A stretch of 33,368 nt of DNA from a virus, in the IMG/VR virus record IMGVR_UViG_3300006845_000032, positions 1-33,368 of that record. One strand, given 5' to 3'. Made by a program: the position numbers and the translations under genes. The first letter of the stretch is position 1. The number at the start of each line of letters is the position of its first letter. Shown piece after piece: positions 25,635-32,244 of this stretch. The notes under the pieces are model-generated. The model made no database searches, had not been told where the DNA came from, and was given only the letters and a program-made list of their open reading frames with translations.

Positions 25635-26617
25635 TACGCGTCCTCCTTCAAGGACTGCCACTTAACCATATCCTTCCAATATGGCATATCCGTATGAATA
25701 CTCCCGATAAAGTTGAGCGACTTTTGAAAGTCGGGATACAACAAACTGTGAGCTACCATAATATCTTCATAGCCCTCAGTCAGAATTCCCAACTCCCGGA
25801 ACAGGAACTGAATATCGAATATTCCATTTTGTAGGATCTTCGTCACCTTCTTATTTCTACACAGCCTGTCCATCGCTCGCCAAAGCATCACTTCTTCCTG
25901 CTCGGTCCAGCGGCTATCAAAGGGAATCGAAATAGTCCTGGGCGGTTCAGCGCAGAGAGCTATACAAGATGTGTGGAAGTTCGATACTTCGATATCGAAG
26001 CCAGTTGGCTTTTCAAGTTTCTCGATGTGGTCTATCAGCGAGAACGCCTGACCGGCAACTTGGGGGATTATTATATCACATTCTTGAAACTGAAACTCGC
26101 GTACTAAGCTGTGTCGTCTTGCCTTCATTAGATCATGCGCGATGTAGTAACGCCAGATCTGATTCATCCAGATAGTCTCTCGTGGATGAAACGTGCCAAG
26201 CACTTTCAGTGTGGGATCGAATCGACAGGGCCAGAGGTAGCCTCTGCGCTTCTGTAGTTGCAGATGGCCGGTCAACCAATAGAATACAAAGTCACCCAAC
26301 GCTACTACAATATTAGGTTGAACTCTGTTTAACAGGTTGACAAAAGCTTCCCGATACTCAAGATCAGCAGTTGCTTTTGGCCTCTTACTGTCGCGGTTCC
26401 AATAAGCGGCGTTGTTAGTCCTATCGAATATCACATTTGCGAATTCGGCTTCGGAACTAACTAGACCACCCATATGTAGACAGGTGGTCATTGCGCTTTT
26501 GGCATGGAGCGAGAACTGCTCCCCCTTCTGGAGAGCAGTCTCGTCCGGATAATCCCCCACTATCAGGATATTAGACCGTTTGGTCTCACGAATTTCCTCT
26601 AGGGGGATAAATGTCAT
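25634..26617 (-). CDS. UDG-like domain fused to N-terminal part of a 3'-5' exonuclease
   Basis: 327 aa. Residues 15-165 read as a uracil-DNA glycosylase superfamily domain: ILIVGDYPDETALQKGEQF, PNIVVALGDFVFYWLTG (101-117) and GTFHPR (141-146). Residues 200-327 are the first part of a DnaQ-like exonuclease: motif I D208-x-E210 (GFDIEV) and motif II around N264-D268 (NGIFDIQFLF). Motif III is missing here and appears at the start of the polymerase gene. In SPO1-like phages a UDG-like domain, exonuclease and polymerase form one polypeptide; here the same series is broken into two genes. The UDG domain may serve in protein contacts rather than uracil removal, since its water-activating motif is not a clear match. 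The start overlaps the upstream stop by four bases (ATGA). Confidence 0.78.
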   Translation of the reverse strand: MTFIPLEEIRETKRSNILIVGDYPDETALQKGEQFSLHAKSAMTTCLHMGGLVSSEAEFANVIFDRTNNAAYWNRDSKRPKATADLEYREAFVNLLNRVQPNIVVALGDFVFYWLTGHLQLQKRRGYLWPCRFDPTLKVLGTFHPRETIWMNQIWRYYIAHDLMKARRHSLVREFQFQECDIIIPQVAGQAFSLIDHIEKLEKPTGFDIEVSNFHTSCIALCAEPPRTISIPFDSRWTEQEEVMLWRAMDRLCRNKKVTKILQNGIFDIQFLFRELGILTEGYEDIMVAHSLLYPDFQKSLNFIGSIHTDMPYWKDMVKWQSLKEDA

Positions 26618-28038
26618 TCGGGCGCTTCCAACTTCTGAAGCATCTTTTCAGCCTCGGCTATAAATCTACGCTTGTATTGGTCAGAAAGGTCCCAACCGAA
26701 GGCAGTAATTCCCTCCTCATAACAGCTCAAGAGAGTTTGGCCACTTCCAAGGAAAGGCACCATTGTAAGTGTTCCGGGCCATGCGAAGGTTTGAAGGATT
26801 TCTCGTACAAGTGTTCCTGGTCGCTGAGTAGGATGATACTTCTCGGACAGGGGCACTGTGTTGAATTCGAAGATGTTTGACCGTCCTCGCTTGCGTAGTG
26901 GCGGAGGATTAGATCCTTTACTAAATACGAAAAAGGGCTCCCAACAGCGTGCCAGGTAATCATCCACTGCATTCGTTTGTCCGGCAGGCTTAGCCCAGAT
27001 GCACGGAATCTTATCAACATCGAAACCGGCTCCTTCTAGCTCGGATAGGATCGTATCGTACCACTCGATCCCGAACCAAAAAATTCCCCGAGTGGATGCG
27101 GGCGTAACTTCATATAGCAACTTGCAGGTTCTTCCGATAAAATCTGGATACTTCTCTCTAGTAATCTCCTGATAATCTTCCATGTTCTTTGTCATCTTCT
27201 TCTGCGCATGTAGGTCGATTGCATAAGGCGGATCGACCTCCAAAAAAGATATCTGCGGTACATACTCTTCGTCAACCATTTCCTGAAGGGCATCCAGAGC
27301 ATCGCCGACACGATAGTGATGGGCTGCATTCTTTAGTGTGATAATAAGCTTCTCTTTGGGGAAATCCCGGCCAATGCGAGCGATAGCTGCTTTATCAGAC
27401 AGAGAATTTTCATATTCCTGATGGGGGATTTCTTCTTCTGGTTCACGAGCTTCGTGGGCTTTTGTCAGCCGTTTGACCTCAGCCGCCTCGGTTAGCTTTC
27501 TAAGGAAACGCACAGCCTCGTCTTCGCTCTTACATTCCTTCAACTTCGGAATAGCATGGAGAGCCTGCGCTAGTTCTAAGCAACGAGAAATGCCGCCTAC
27601 ACTTCGGTTTAGAAGCGAAGCAGTCTTGGATTGTGTCCAGCTTTTACCCCTCGCCTTCTTGCCGTGCTTAGCCAGCTGAAGATTATGCAAATCTTCGATG
27701 CCAAACAGCCGCTCGGTCCACGTCAAGTCTTCGCGGAACAAATTCTCGGTTAATTCGCATTCGCGAAGATCAGCAGCATCTTCTAGCTTTCGCAAGATGG
27801 CTGGCATCTTAAAACTGTCGGGAAGCTCGTGCTTTTCGAGCAGCTCGAGGACGGCCTTCGACCGTCTGCCTCCGGCTATCAGCAGATAGGAGCCATCTCC
27901 GTTCTCCGCTACCGAGATAGGCTGAATAACCCCCTTGTCGAGTATCGACTCCTTTAACTCCGTCATCTCGGTATAGACTTGCCGAATCCGTGTTCCAAAG
28001 TCTATCTTCCTCGGATCGAGATTAACAAATTTAGTCAT
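26614..28038 (-). CDS. ParB-like domain fused to a DNA adenine/cytosine (N6/N4) methyltransferase
   Basis: 474 aa. Residues 1-110 are a ParB/Srx-type domain with GGRRSKA (56-62) and ENLFREDLTW (98-107); a helical region with a helix-turn-helix-like stretch (QSKTASLLNRSVGGISRCLE, about 136-155) follows. Residues 235-474 are an amino-methyltransferase: catalytic DPPY at 269-272, HPTQRP at 402-407, and the AdoMet-binding FLGSGQT at 429-435. The order, catalytic motif before AdoMet motif, is the beta class (N6-adenine or N4-cytosine). No cognate restriction enzyme is nearby, so it is probably an orphan that protects phage DNA or marks sites for replication. ParB-methyltransferase fusions are known in phages and plasmids. 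Target sequence unknown. Confidence 0.87.
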   Translation of the reverse strand: MTKFVNLDPRKIDFGTRIRQVYTEMTELKESILDKGVIQPISVAENGDGSYLLIAGGRRSKAVLELLEKHELPDSFKMPAILRKLEDAADLRECELTENLFREDLTWTERLFGIEDLHNLQLAKHGKKARGKSWTQSKTASLLNRSVGGISRCLELAQALHAIPKLKECKSEDEAVRFLRKLTEAAEVKRLTKAHEAREPEEEIPHQEYENSLSDKAAIARIGRDFPKEKLIITLKNAAHHYRVGDALDALQEMVDEEYVPQISFLEVDPPYAIDLHAQKKMTKNMEDYQEITREKYPDFIGRTCKLLYEVTPASTRGIFWFGIEWYDTILSELEGAGFDVDKIPCIWAKPAGQTNAVDDYLARCWEPFFVFSKGSNPPPLRKRGRSNIFEFNTVPLSEKYHPTQRPGTLVREILQTFAWPGTLTMVPFLGSGQTLLSCYEEGITAFGWDLSDQYKRRFIAEAEKMLQKLEAPE

Positions 28039-28040
28039 AA

Positions 28041-28280
28041 CTATTTCCCTTGAAGTTTGGCAATAAGCACTGCCCTCTGTTCTTCGGTTAGCTTCTTCAT
28101 GATGTTGTCTAATTTCGAACGAGTGGATACACTCTTCTTGGCTTTCTTTATCTGACGCTTCTTCGCCGCGACTGGCCGCTCGATAGTTCTGTGGTTACGA
28201 ATGTCGTGGATTTTAGCCAACTGCTGATCGACAGTCAGCTCGTTGAATGGCGCAAGAAGATCTTTAAGCTTCATAGTCAC
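28041..28280 (-). CDS. Small basic hypothetical protein
   Basis: 79 aa, GTG start at 28280 supported by AGGAG nine bases upstream (an ATG two codons later is less well spaced). Helical and Lys-rich: a short N-terminal helix (LKDLLAPFNELTVDQQLAKI), a basic linker (VAAKKRQIKKAKKSVSTRSK) and a C-terminal helix (LTEEQRAVLIAKLQ). That last helix resembles the end of the protein at 32584-33006. Its start overlaps the HAD gene by 17 bases. Function unknown; could bind DNA. Confidence 0.6.
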   Translation of the reverse strand: MTMKLKDLLAPFNELTVDQQLAKIHDIRNHRTIERPVAAKKRQIKKAKKSVSTRSKLDNIMKKLTEEQRAVLIAKLQGK

Positions 28281-28620
28281 AGCATGGATCTCCTATGCCG
28301 TGGATGACCCTAACTGCGCGATCATCCCATATTGCGACACACCGAAAATCTTTCATGCAGGTGATTGGCAACACCACTCCTATGTGTAACAAGCACCAAG
28401 CTTCGATCAAATCTGTTATTTTTGCAATATCTTCGGGAGAATTATCCAGTGGATTTACACGAGCAGTAAAGATCCTTACCTCTACATCATCCTCCAACCA
28501 CTGTAGTACACGTGCTAACATTGGCTCGATAGGTGGACCTATAACCAGCCGATTGTAGGAACTCCCTCGATACTGAGCCAACGTACCGTCTAAGTCAACT
28601 GCTATCCATCCTTTACTCAT
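28264..28620 (-). CDS. HAD-family phosphatase-like protein
   Basis: 118 aa, ATG overlapping the upstream stop by four bases. HAD motif I is IAVDLDGTLA (residues 6-15; D9 nucleophile, D11 acid/base), motif II is around IFTAR (about 50-54), and motif IV WDDRAVRVI (about 93-101). There is no cap domain, and the length fits small phage HAD proteins such as 5'-nucleotidase or polynucleotide-end phosphatase relatives. Its place in a replication operon suggests a nucleotide or DNA/RNA end substrate, but the substrate cannot be read from sequence. Confidence 0.8.
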   Translation of the reverse strand: MSKGWIAVDLDGTLAQYRGSSYNRLVIGPPIEPMLARVLQWLEDDVEVRIFTARVNPLDNSPEDIAKITDLIEAWCLLHIGVVLPITCMKDFRCVAIWDDRAVRVIHGIGDPCCDYEA

Positions 28621-28850
28621 AGCTGCTTCTCAGAAACTTTCAAACTCGCAAGGTTTCTATTACTTGACTTGATAGATGCTTTGCCATCCAGAATATCTTG
28701 TATAATATAGCTGCCATACTCCTTCACACTGCTTAGAAACATAAGATAAAGCTCACGCGTAACCTGAGCACGCAACCCTCGAGGGAGAGCTATGTTTAGG
28801 CGATCGTGGAGCCCCCTTTCGAGAACTATAGAAGTTTTGATCTCTTCCAC
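28617..28850 (-). CDS. Small protein, possible ribbon-helix-helix regulator
   Basis: 77 aa, GTG start with AGGAG six bases upstream, just after a strong terminator, so it may have its own transcript or depend on readthrough. The segment KTSIVLERGLHDRLNIALPR (residues 4-23), followed by two helices, has the strand-helix-helix shape of small DNA-binding RHH proteins; this is a weak resemblance. The last 20 codons contain copy 3 of the 29-bp element, read through as NRNLASLKVSE, so the C terminus may be derived from the element rather than original coding sequence. Confidence 0.5.
   Translation of the reverse strand: MEEIKTSIVLERGLHDRLNIALPRGLRAQVTRELYLMFLSSVKEYGSYIIQDILDGKASIKSSNRNLASLKVSEKQL
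28631..28659 (-). repeat. 29-bp repeated element, copy 3, inside a coding sequence
   Basis: On the minus strand it begins TAGAAACC, has the core TTGCGAGTTTGAA and ends GTTTCTG. Twenty of its first 21 bases match the other copies. Its ends pair best of the three (AGAAAC/GTTTCT). It lies in the 3' end of the 28617-28850 gene, in a frame where the TAG triplet is not read as a stop. Confidence 0.85.
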
Positions 28851-28861
28851 TGGTAGCTCCT

Positions 28862-28895
28862 AAAAGGAGGCGGCTGACATAAGCCAACCGCCCCC
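28862..28895 (-). terminator. Intrinsic terminator after the ssDNA-binding-like gene
   Basis: On the minus strand, a 13-bp GC-rich stem (28883-28895 with 28866-28878, three G-U pairs) around loop TTAT, followed at once by TTTT. It starts seven bases after the stop of the 28903-29310 gene and ends just before the SD of the next gene. It divides the minus-strand module into a recombination part and a polymerase part. Confidence 0.85.
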
Positions 28896-28902
28896 AACTC
28901 GA

Positions 28903-29310
28903 TTAGTCGGTTTCAGCTACAGCTGGCAAAACCAGTTCGTGCTTTGGCCGACCTTCGTAATCACCCGCCTTGACGTTGCACTCTCCGCGAGAACCAACGA
29001 ACTCTTCGACATTAATCCCGCCATCGACCGTGATGCCGAATACCTGGCAGAAGCTCTTGATATTCCGCAGCTTGAACCTCCGACTCTTGACTTCATCGTC
29101 CGGATGAGGCAGGGCCAAATACTGGAAGATCGGAATGTAGATCTCCTCAGGATCATCGTCGAAACCGATCACCACTTCGATGTTGTTATGCCCTACTTTC
29201 TCCTTCGAAGGCTTTATCTTCGCACCAGTGATTACCAACGGATAGCGAGCCGTCGGCCGAATCTCGGGTTCAGTAACTTCGTCAATACCTGGCAGTTCAA
29301 TAAAACTCAT
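28903..29310 (-). CDS. Probable ssDNA-binding protein (DUF669-like)
   Basis: 135 aa. The frame extends to 29376, but ATG at 29310 has GAGGAG seven bases upstream and sits just after the previous stop. The product (MSFIELPGIDEV, then YPLVITGAKIKPSKEKVGHN, EIYIPIFQYLALPHPDDEVK, NIKSFCQVFGITVDGGINVE, GDYEGRPKHELVLPAVAETD) follows the DUF669-like pattern of small phage OB-fold proteins. These are encoded with Sak4/RecA-like ATPases, as here, and are taken to bind single-stranded DNA. The acidic end (AETD) is reminiscent of SSB tails. Function inferred from pattern and neighbour; a strong terminator follows. Confidence 0.68.
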   Translation of the reverse strand: MSFIELPGIDEVTEPEIRPTARYPLVITGAKIKPSKEKVGHNNIEVVIGFDDDPEEIYIPIFQYLALPHPDDEVKSRRFKLRNIKSFCQVFGITVDGGINVEEFVGSRGECNVKAGDYEGRPKHELVLPAVAETD

Positions 29311-29321
29311 CTTACTTCTCC

Positions 29322-29606
29322 TCAAAAAGGTGTAGACCCGTTCTGTGCGTACATTCGCTTCAAGCAAGCTAACCACCGAGCGTACGCCTTATCCGGCGGT
29401 AGCGTGATAGTCTTCGTGCAAGTTATTGTATCTAAATCCTTCTTCGCCTGATTGTAGTCCTCCCAGTGGATAAGTGGAAACAGATCTGGAAAGTGCTCCT
29501 TCACATACTCATACGTCAGTAGGCCGAAGGGGAGATACCTTAGCGCCTCTGGAATTGGCGGCTCGCTCGCGGGAACGCGCGTCTCTGAGGAGCCTTCCGA
29601 TACCAT
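29322..29606 (-). CDS. Hypothetical protein, uncertain start
   Basis: About 94 aa if it begins at ATG 29606 (SD-like GGAG only two bases away); an ATG at 29648 in the same frame would give 108 aa. Either way the 5' part overlaps the C terminus of the ATPase gene by about 100 to 140 bases; a GTG near 29497 would avoid this but lose a third of the protein. Not recognised. The C-terminal half (YEYVKEHFPDLFPLIHWEDY, NQAKKDLDTITCTKTITL, ARWLACLKRMYAQNGSTPF) looks like a real small helical protein. It lies between the ATPase and the ssDNA-binding candidate. Confidence 0.45.
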   Translation of the reverse strand: MVSEGSSETRVPASEPPIPEALRYLPFGLLTYEYVKEHFPDLFPLIHWEDYNQAKKDLDTITCTKTITLPPDKAYARWLACLKRMYAQNGSTPF

Positions 29607-30375
29607 ACTCCTTCGGATTATTCCAATTAGCGATTGTAACATCTTCATACATTTCGAGCCCCTTCAACGAACATCTAACTGTTGGATTAAATCTATCAGG
29701 ACGAGTCTGCACTACATACTTGTGCTGCTTCGCGTCTGATTGACATTCGCAATAGTAGATATCGCTAAACAAGAGCGGAAGTCTCGTCCTGAGTTTTCCC
29801 GTCAAGATGGGTTGATTCATCACTCTTCCGGTTACATCGTCCTTGACAAAGTCAACATGTCCTGTGCAAAGAATTTGCTTTTTAAGGGATACAAGAGTTC
29901 GAACCACGTTCTTAATAGTGCCCATCTGAGCTCCGTAGTCGTCCTGCTGCGGGACTCTCCCAGGGCGTTTATTAAGGAAGAGAATTCGATCCATGACGAT
30001 ATCACCAAATGTGGTGAAGGAGTCGAATCCGATATTGTCGAAAGGATCGAAGAACCGTTCTTTGACTTTCTTCTCGAAGTCATTCTCCCACTCATCATAT
30101 ACCTCGTGAGCGTTGATAAGATTCAGAGAGGTTAGAGGATCGCCGACACCCTTGGTTAAAGACTGTGCGGCGAGGTTGACCACATCTGGAACAAACTCCC
30201 CATACTCGATATCATATCCTCTGAGCGATGCTAGCGCAGAGGGATCAAATAAGTAGGCGAAGGTATTTCCAGGTAGGGTTAAAAGTTGCGTAGTTTTCCC
30301 AGAACCTGGGTAACCCAACAAAATAGATTTGTTAGGTCCCAGGTTGTCGAGAGTAGCGTCCTTGGCATTAGGCAT
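29509..30375 (-). CDS. Sak4/RecA-like P-loop ATPase, probable ssDNA annealing or recombination protein
   Basis: 288 aa from ATG 30375 (the frame continues to TTG 30390); it overlaps the upstream stop by eight bases. Walker A is GYPGSGKTT (residues 21-29). The middle part (FDPFDNIGFDSFTTFGDIVM) gives a Walker B-like strand ending in acidic-Ser, LKKQILCTGHVDFVKDDVTG is like the sensor/strand region of phage Sak4-type proteins, and DIYYCECQSDAKQHKYVVQT the C-terminal beta hairpin. Phage proteins of this type are RecA-like ATPases that work with an SSB-like partner in strand annealing; the DUF669-like gene is two genes downstream. Role inferred from family and context. Confidence 0.72.
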   Translation of the reverse strand: MPNAKDATLDNLGPNKSILLGYPGSGKTTQLLTLPGNTFAYLFDPSALASLRGYDIEYGEFVPDVVNLAAQSLTKGVGDPLTSLNLINAHEVYDEWENDFEKKVKERFFDPFDNIGFDSFTTFGDIVMDRILFLNKRPGRVPQQDDYGAQMGTIKNVVRTLVSLKKQILCTGHVDFVKDDVTGRVMNQPILTGKLRTRLPLLFSDIYYCECQSDAKQHKYVVQTRPDRFNPTVRCSLKGLEMYEDVTIANWNNPKEYGIGRLLRDARSRERAANSRGAKVSPLRPTDV

Positions 30376-31345
30376 CAGCCTTCTCCACAATCTGTCCGAT
30401 TTTCAAAATCTCGAACGGTTCCCACTTCTCTATCTTAAATCCGTCAGGAACACCAGTGTCATGAACTGGGTCGGCTCTAAATCTGCAGATATCGAAATAG
30501 GGACACCTGCGGCCGAAAGTGAAACAAGATCCAGTGTTTTTTGGGAAGCCCATATAGTTTGGTTGTTCTAGAGCTTCTTCAATTAGGAGGGATTCTTTTT
30601 CTGTTTCTATCCGAGAGATCCAATCCTGCGCCTCCCACAGCCATTGATCGACTAGGGCAAATTGCTTGTGGATTGGAAGTAGCTTGAACTTGCGGACTGT
30701 CTTGTGGATCAACGCTCCGTCGATCGTGACGCCCTCAAATTCATCGCCATAGAGCATGTTACCAGAGTGCATGTAACCGTCGATCTGGGAGTTCAAGTCC
30801 CACTGGTCGATCCAGTCAACTCGGAAGCCCCCTTCCTTTCGATACCACGCCGTAGACTTGTGTTCTATAGCGCGGATACGCTTCCCCTTGGGACGGAACA
30901 CCTTATCTAGACGACCGATATACTGAGGCTCGATCCCCAGTTCTACAACGAAAGGTTGTTCGACGGCTATCAATTCTCCTTCAGCTATCCAAGCTCTTCG
31001 TTCCTCAACATAGGAAATTATCATTTCCGCCGCAATGGCAGGAGTCCGGGGCTCGAATACCGACTCAAGTTCCATCTCGAGAGGGTATGGAGCCCCGTAT
31101 TCTTTCCAACTCCTTACGAACTCCTGAATAGCGGCGCGCTCCAACTGCGCGTCTGTGAGTCCGCTGTTTGCCAATGCCCAGACGACGTTCATAGCATCGT
31201 GCCAAGCTAATCCGAAAAGAAGCTCATGCGCGAGGCCAACGCCTACCAGATGTTGGATATGACGGAAAAAAAATTTCCGAGGACATTCCTTGTACGATGA
31301 CAACATGGTGTTATCGTAGTACGATGCTGCCTCGGTTCTATTCAT
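30368..31345 (-). CDS. PD-(D/E)XK exonuclease, Cas4/RecB-like with 4-Cys Fe-S cluster
   Basis: 325 aa, ATG with AAAGGAG ten bases upstream. Nuclease motifs in order: H49 (LAWHDAM), D147 (IGRLDKVF), E161-x-K163 (AIEHKST) and Q187 (NSQIDGYM). Four cysteines, C21 (SYKECPRKF) near the N terminus and C274, C281, C287 (GSCFTFGRRCPYFDIC) at the C terminus, match the 4Fe-4S staple of Cas4 and AddB-type nucleases. No CRISPR array or cas1/cas2 is present, so this is a phage recombination or DNA-processing exonuclease. It probably resects ends for the neighbouring RecA-like ATPase and ssDNA-binding protein, with which it forms an operon. Confidence 0.83.
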   Translation of the reverse strand: MNRTEAASYYDNTMLSSYKECPRKFFFRHIQHLVGVGLAHELLFGLAWHDAMNVVWALANSGLTDAQLERAAIQEFVRSWKEYGAPYPLEMELESVFEPRTPAIAAEMIISYVEERRAWIAEGELIAVEQPFVVELGIEPQYIGRLDKVFRPKGKRIRAIEHKSTAWYRKEGGFRVDWIDQWDLNSQIDGYMHSGNMLYGDEFEGVTIDGALIHKTVRKFKLLPIHKQFALVDQWLWEAQDWISRIETEKESLLIEEALEQPNYMGFPKNTGSCFTFGRRCPYFDICRFRADPVHDTGVPDGFKIEKWEPFEILKIGQIVEKADA

Positions 31346-31360
31346 TCCTTGGTTACTCCT

Positions 31361-31774
31361 TTAGAAGCAATCCTGCCCGTCGTTGTAGACCCATCCGTAG
31401 GTGACCCATCTGCTGTTGGCTCCGCCATACTTGGACCGAACCATGAACCAGTAGTCCTTTCCTACCAGACCAAGAACCTGGAAGGAGATTCGAGCCGTAG
31501 GCGTTCCATCCTTAACTACGGTGTCGTACAGCATCGAGCCTGTTAGATCGGTGCTGTATATGGCATCGTAGGTGTAGCCGGGGCCTTGCTCTAACCACCA
31601 CGCTTCCCAACTTCCGCAGCCTTGATAGCATTTGGAAATTTGCGAGGGTGGAGTTACAGCTTCGATCTGCGATCGTGGAGTGAGCATGATGAACCAGGGA
31701 GGTTCAACAACGATCTGCTGCGCACCAGCACTGCTGGCAGAAAGAAGGATGGCGAGAGTGATAGATTTCTTCAT
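31361..31774 (-). CDS. Exported protein with FN3-like pattern
   Basis: 137 aa from ATG 31774; in-frame GTG at 31783 is possible. A typical signal peptide is visible: MKKS, hydrophobic ITLAILLSASS, cleavage around AGA-QQ (about residue 19-20). The mature part has three Cys (CYQGCG and near-terminal C) and a beta-rich tail (ARISFQVLGLVGKDYWFMVR, SKYGGANSRWVTYGWVY) that fits a fibronectin type III-like strand pattern. Not recognised. Export out of the cytoplasm early in infection suggests an envelope role such as superinfection exclusion, or help with lysis; both are inference. No terminal anchor or lipobox is seen. Confidence 0.6.
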   Translation of the reverse strand: MKKSITLAILLSASSAGAQQIVVEPPWFIMLTPRSQIEAVTPPSQISKCYQGCGSWEAWWLEQGPGYTYDAIYSTDLTGSMLYDTVVKDGTPTARISFQVLGLVGKDYWFMVRSKYGGANSRWVTYGWVYNDGQDCF

Positions 31775-31785
31775 GTCTATCACTC

Positions 31786-32238
31786 TTACAGATGGCTAAG
31801 GATCTTGTACAGCATCTCTCGGCCCGCAGCTTGTTCGGCTGGGTTATATTCCGAGAGTTGCTCCGACGCCCATTCACCATTTGGTAGACCGGAGGCGACA
31901 AGCAGAAGTGGAAGCCGATCGCTTCGAACTGGATGGTAGGTGTTGATGTAATCCTGGATCGGAGACCCATCGTTCAGTTGGAAAGCAGCTCGGATCATGT
32001 GCTCCCGAGAATCTGCCAACCGATTGAGGTAGTCCGTTCGGCTTTCGCCAGCTCGAGCCGGTTGAGCAAAGCGGTTGGCGGTCGTCCACTCTGCCATTCC
32101 AGCCTCGACTGGATCACCAGACTGACGACGTTCCGCAGTAACTGGACCATCCAAGTCTCGATCCATTGGCTCTTCGGCGGTAGCCGCCTGATGGGAAGAT
32201 AGAACAAGAAGAATCGCGGTCGAAAGTGAGAACTTCAT
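31786..32238 (-). CDS. Exported hypothetical protein
   Basis: 150 aa, ATG at 32238 with GGAG eleven bases upstream. Signal peptide: MKFSLSTAILLVLSSHQAAT with cleavage near ATA-EE (about residue 21-22). The mature protein is helical and acidic/basic mixed (VTAERRQSGDPVEAGMAEWT; TDYLNRLADSREHMIRAAF; EQLSEYNPAEQAAGREMLYK), without transmembrane segment, lipobox, or recognised enzyme motif. It is 11 bases from the next exported protein, so the pair probably acts together outside the cytoplasm. Function unknown. Confidence 0.6.
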   Translation of the reverse strand: MKFSLSTAILLVLSSHQAATAEEPMDRDLDGPVTAERRQSGDPVEAGMAEWTTANRFAQPARAGESRTDYLNRLADSREHMIRAAFQLNDGSPIQDYINTYHPVRSDRLPLLLVASGLPNGEWASEQLSEYNPAEQAAGREMLYKILSHL

Positions 32239-32244
32239 GCTAAG

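Noticed and set aside
25634-25661. Programmed frameshift joining the UDG-exonuclease and polymerase frames
   Set aside because: The 28-base overlap has no clear slippery heptamer, and a strong SD with correct spacing precedes an ATG at the stop, so independent initiation explains it better.
30368-31345. A Cas4 of a phage-borne CRISPR system
   Set aside because: No cas1, cas2 or other cas genes and no array are present. The context is a phage recombination operon, so a Cas4-fold exonuclease is enough.
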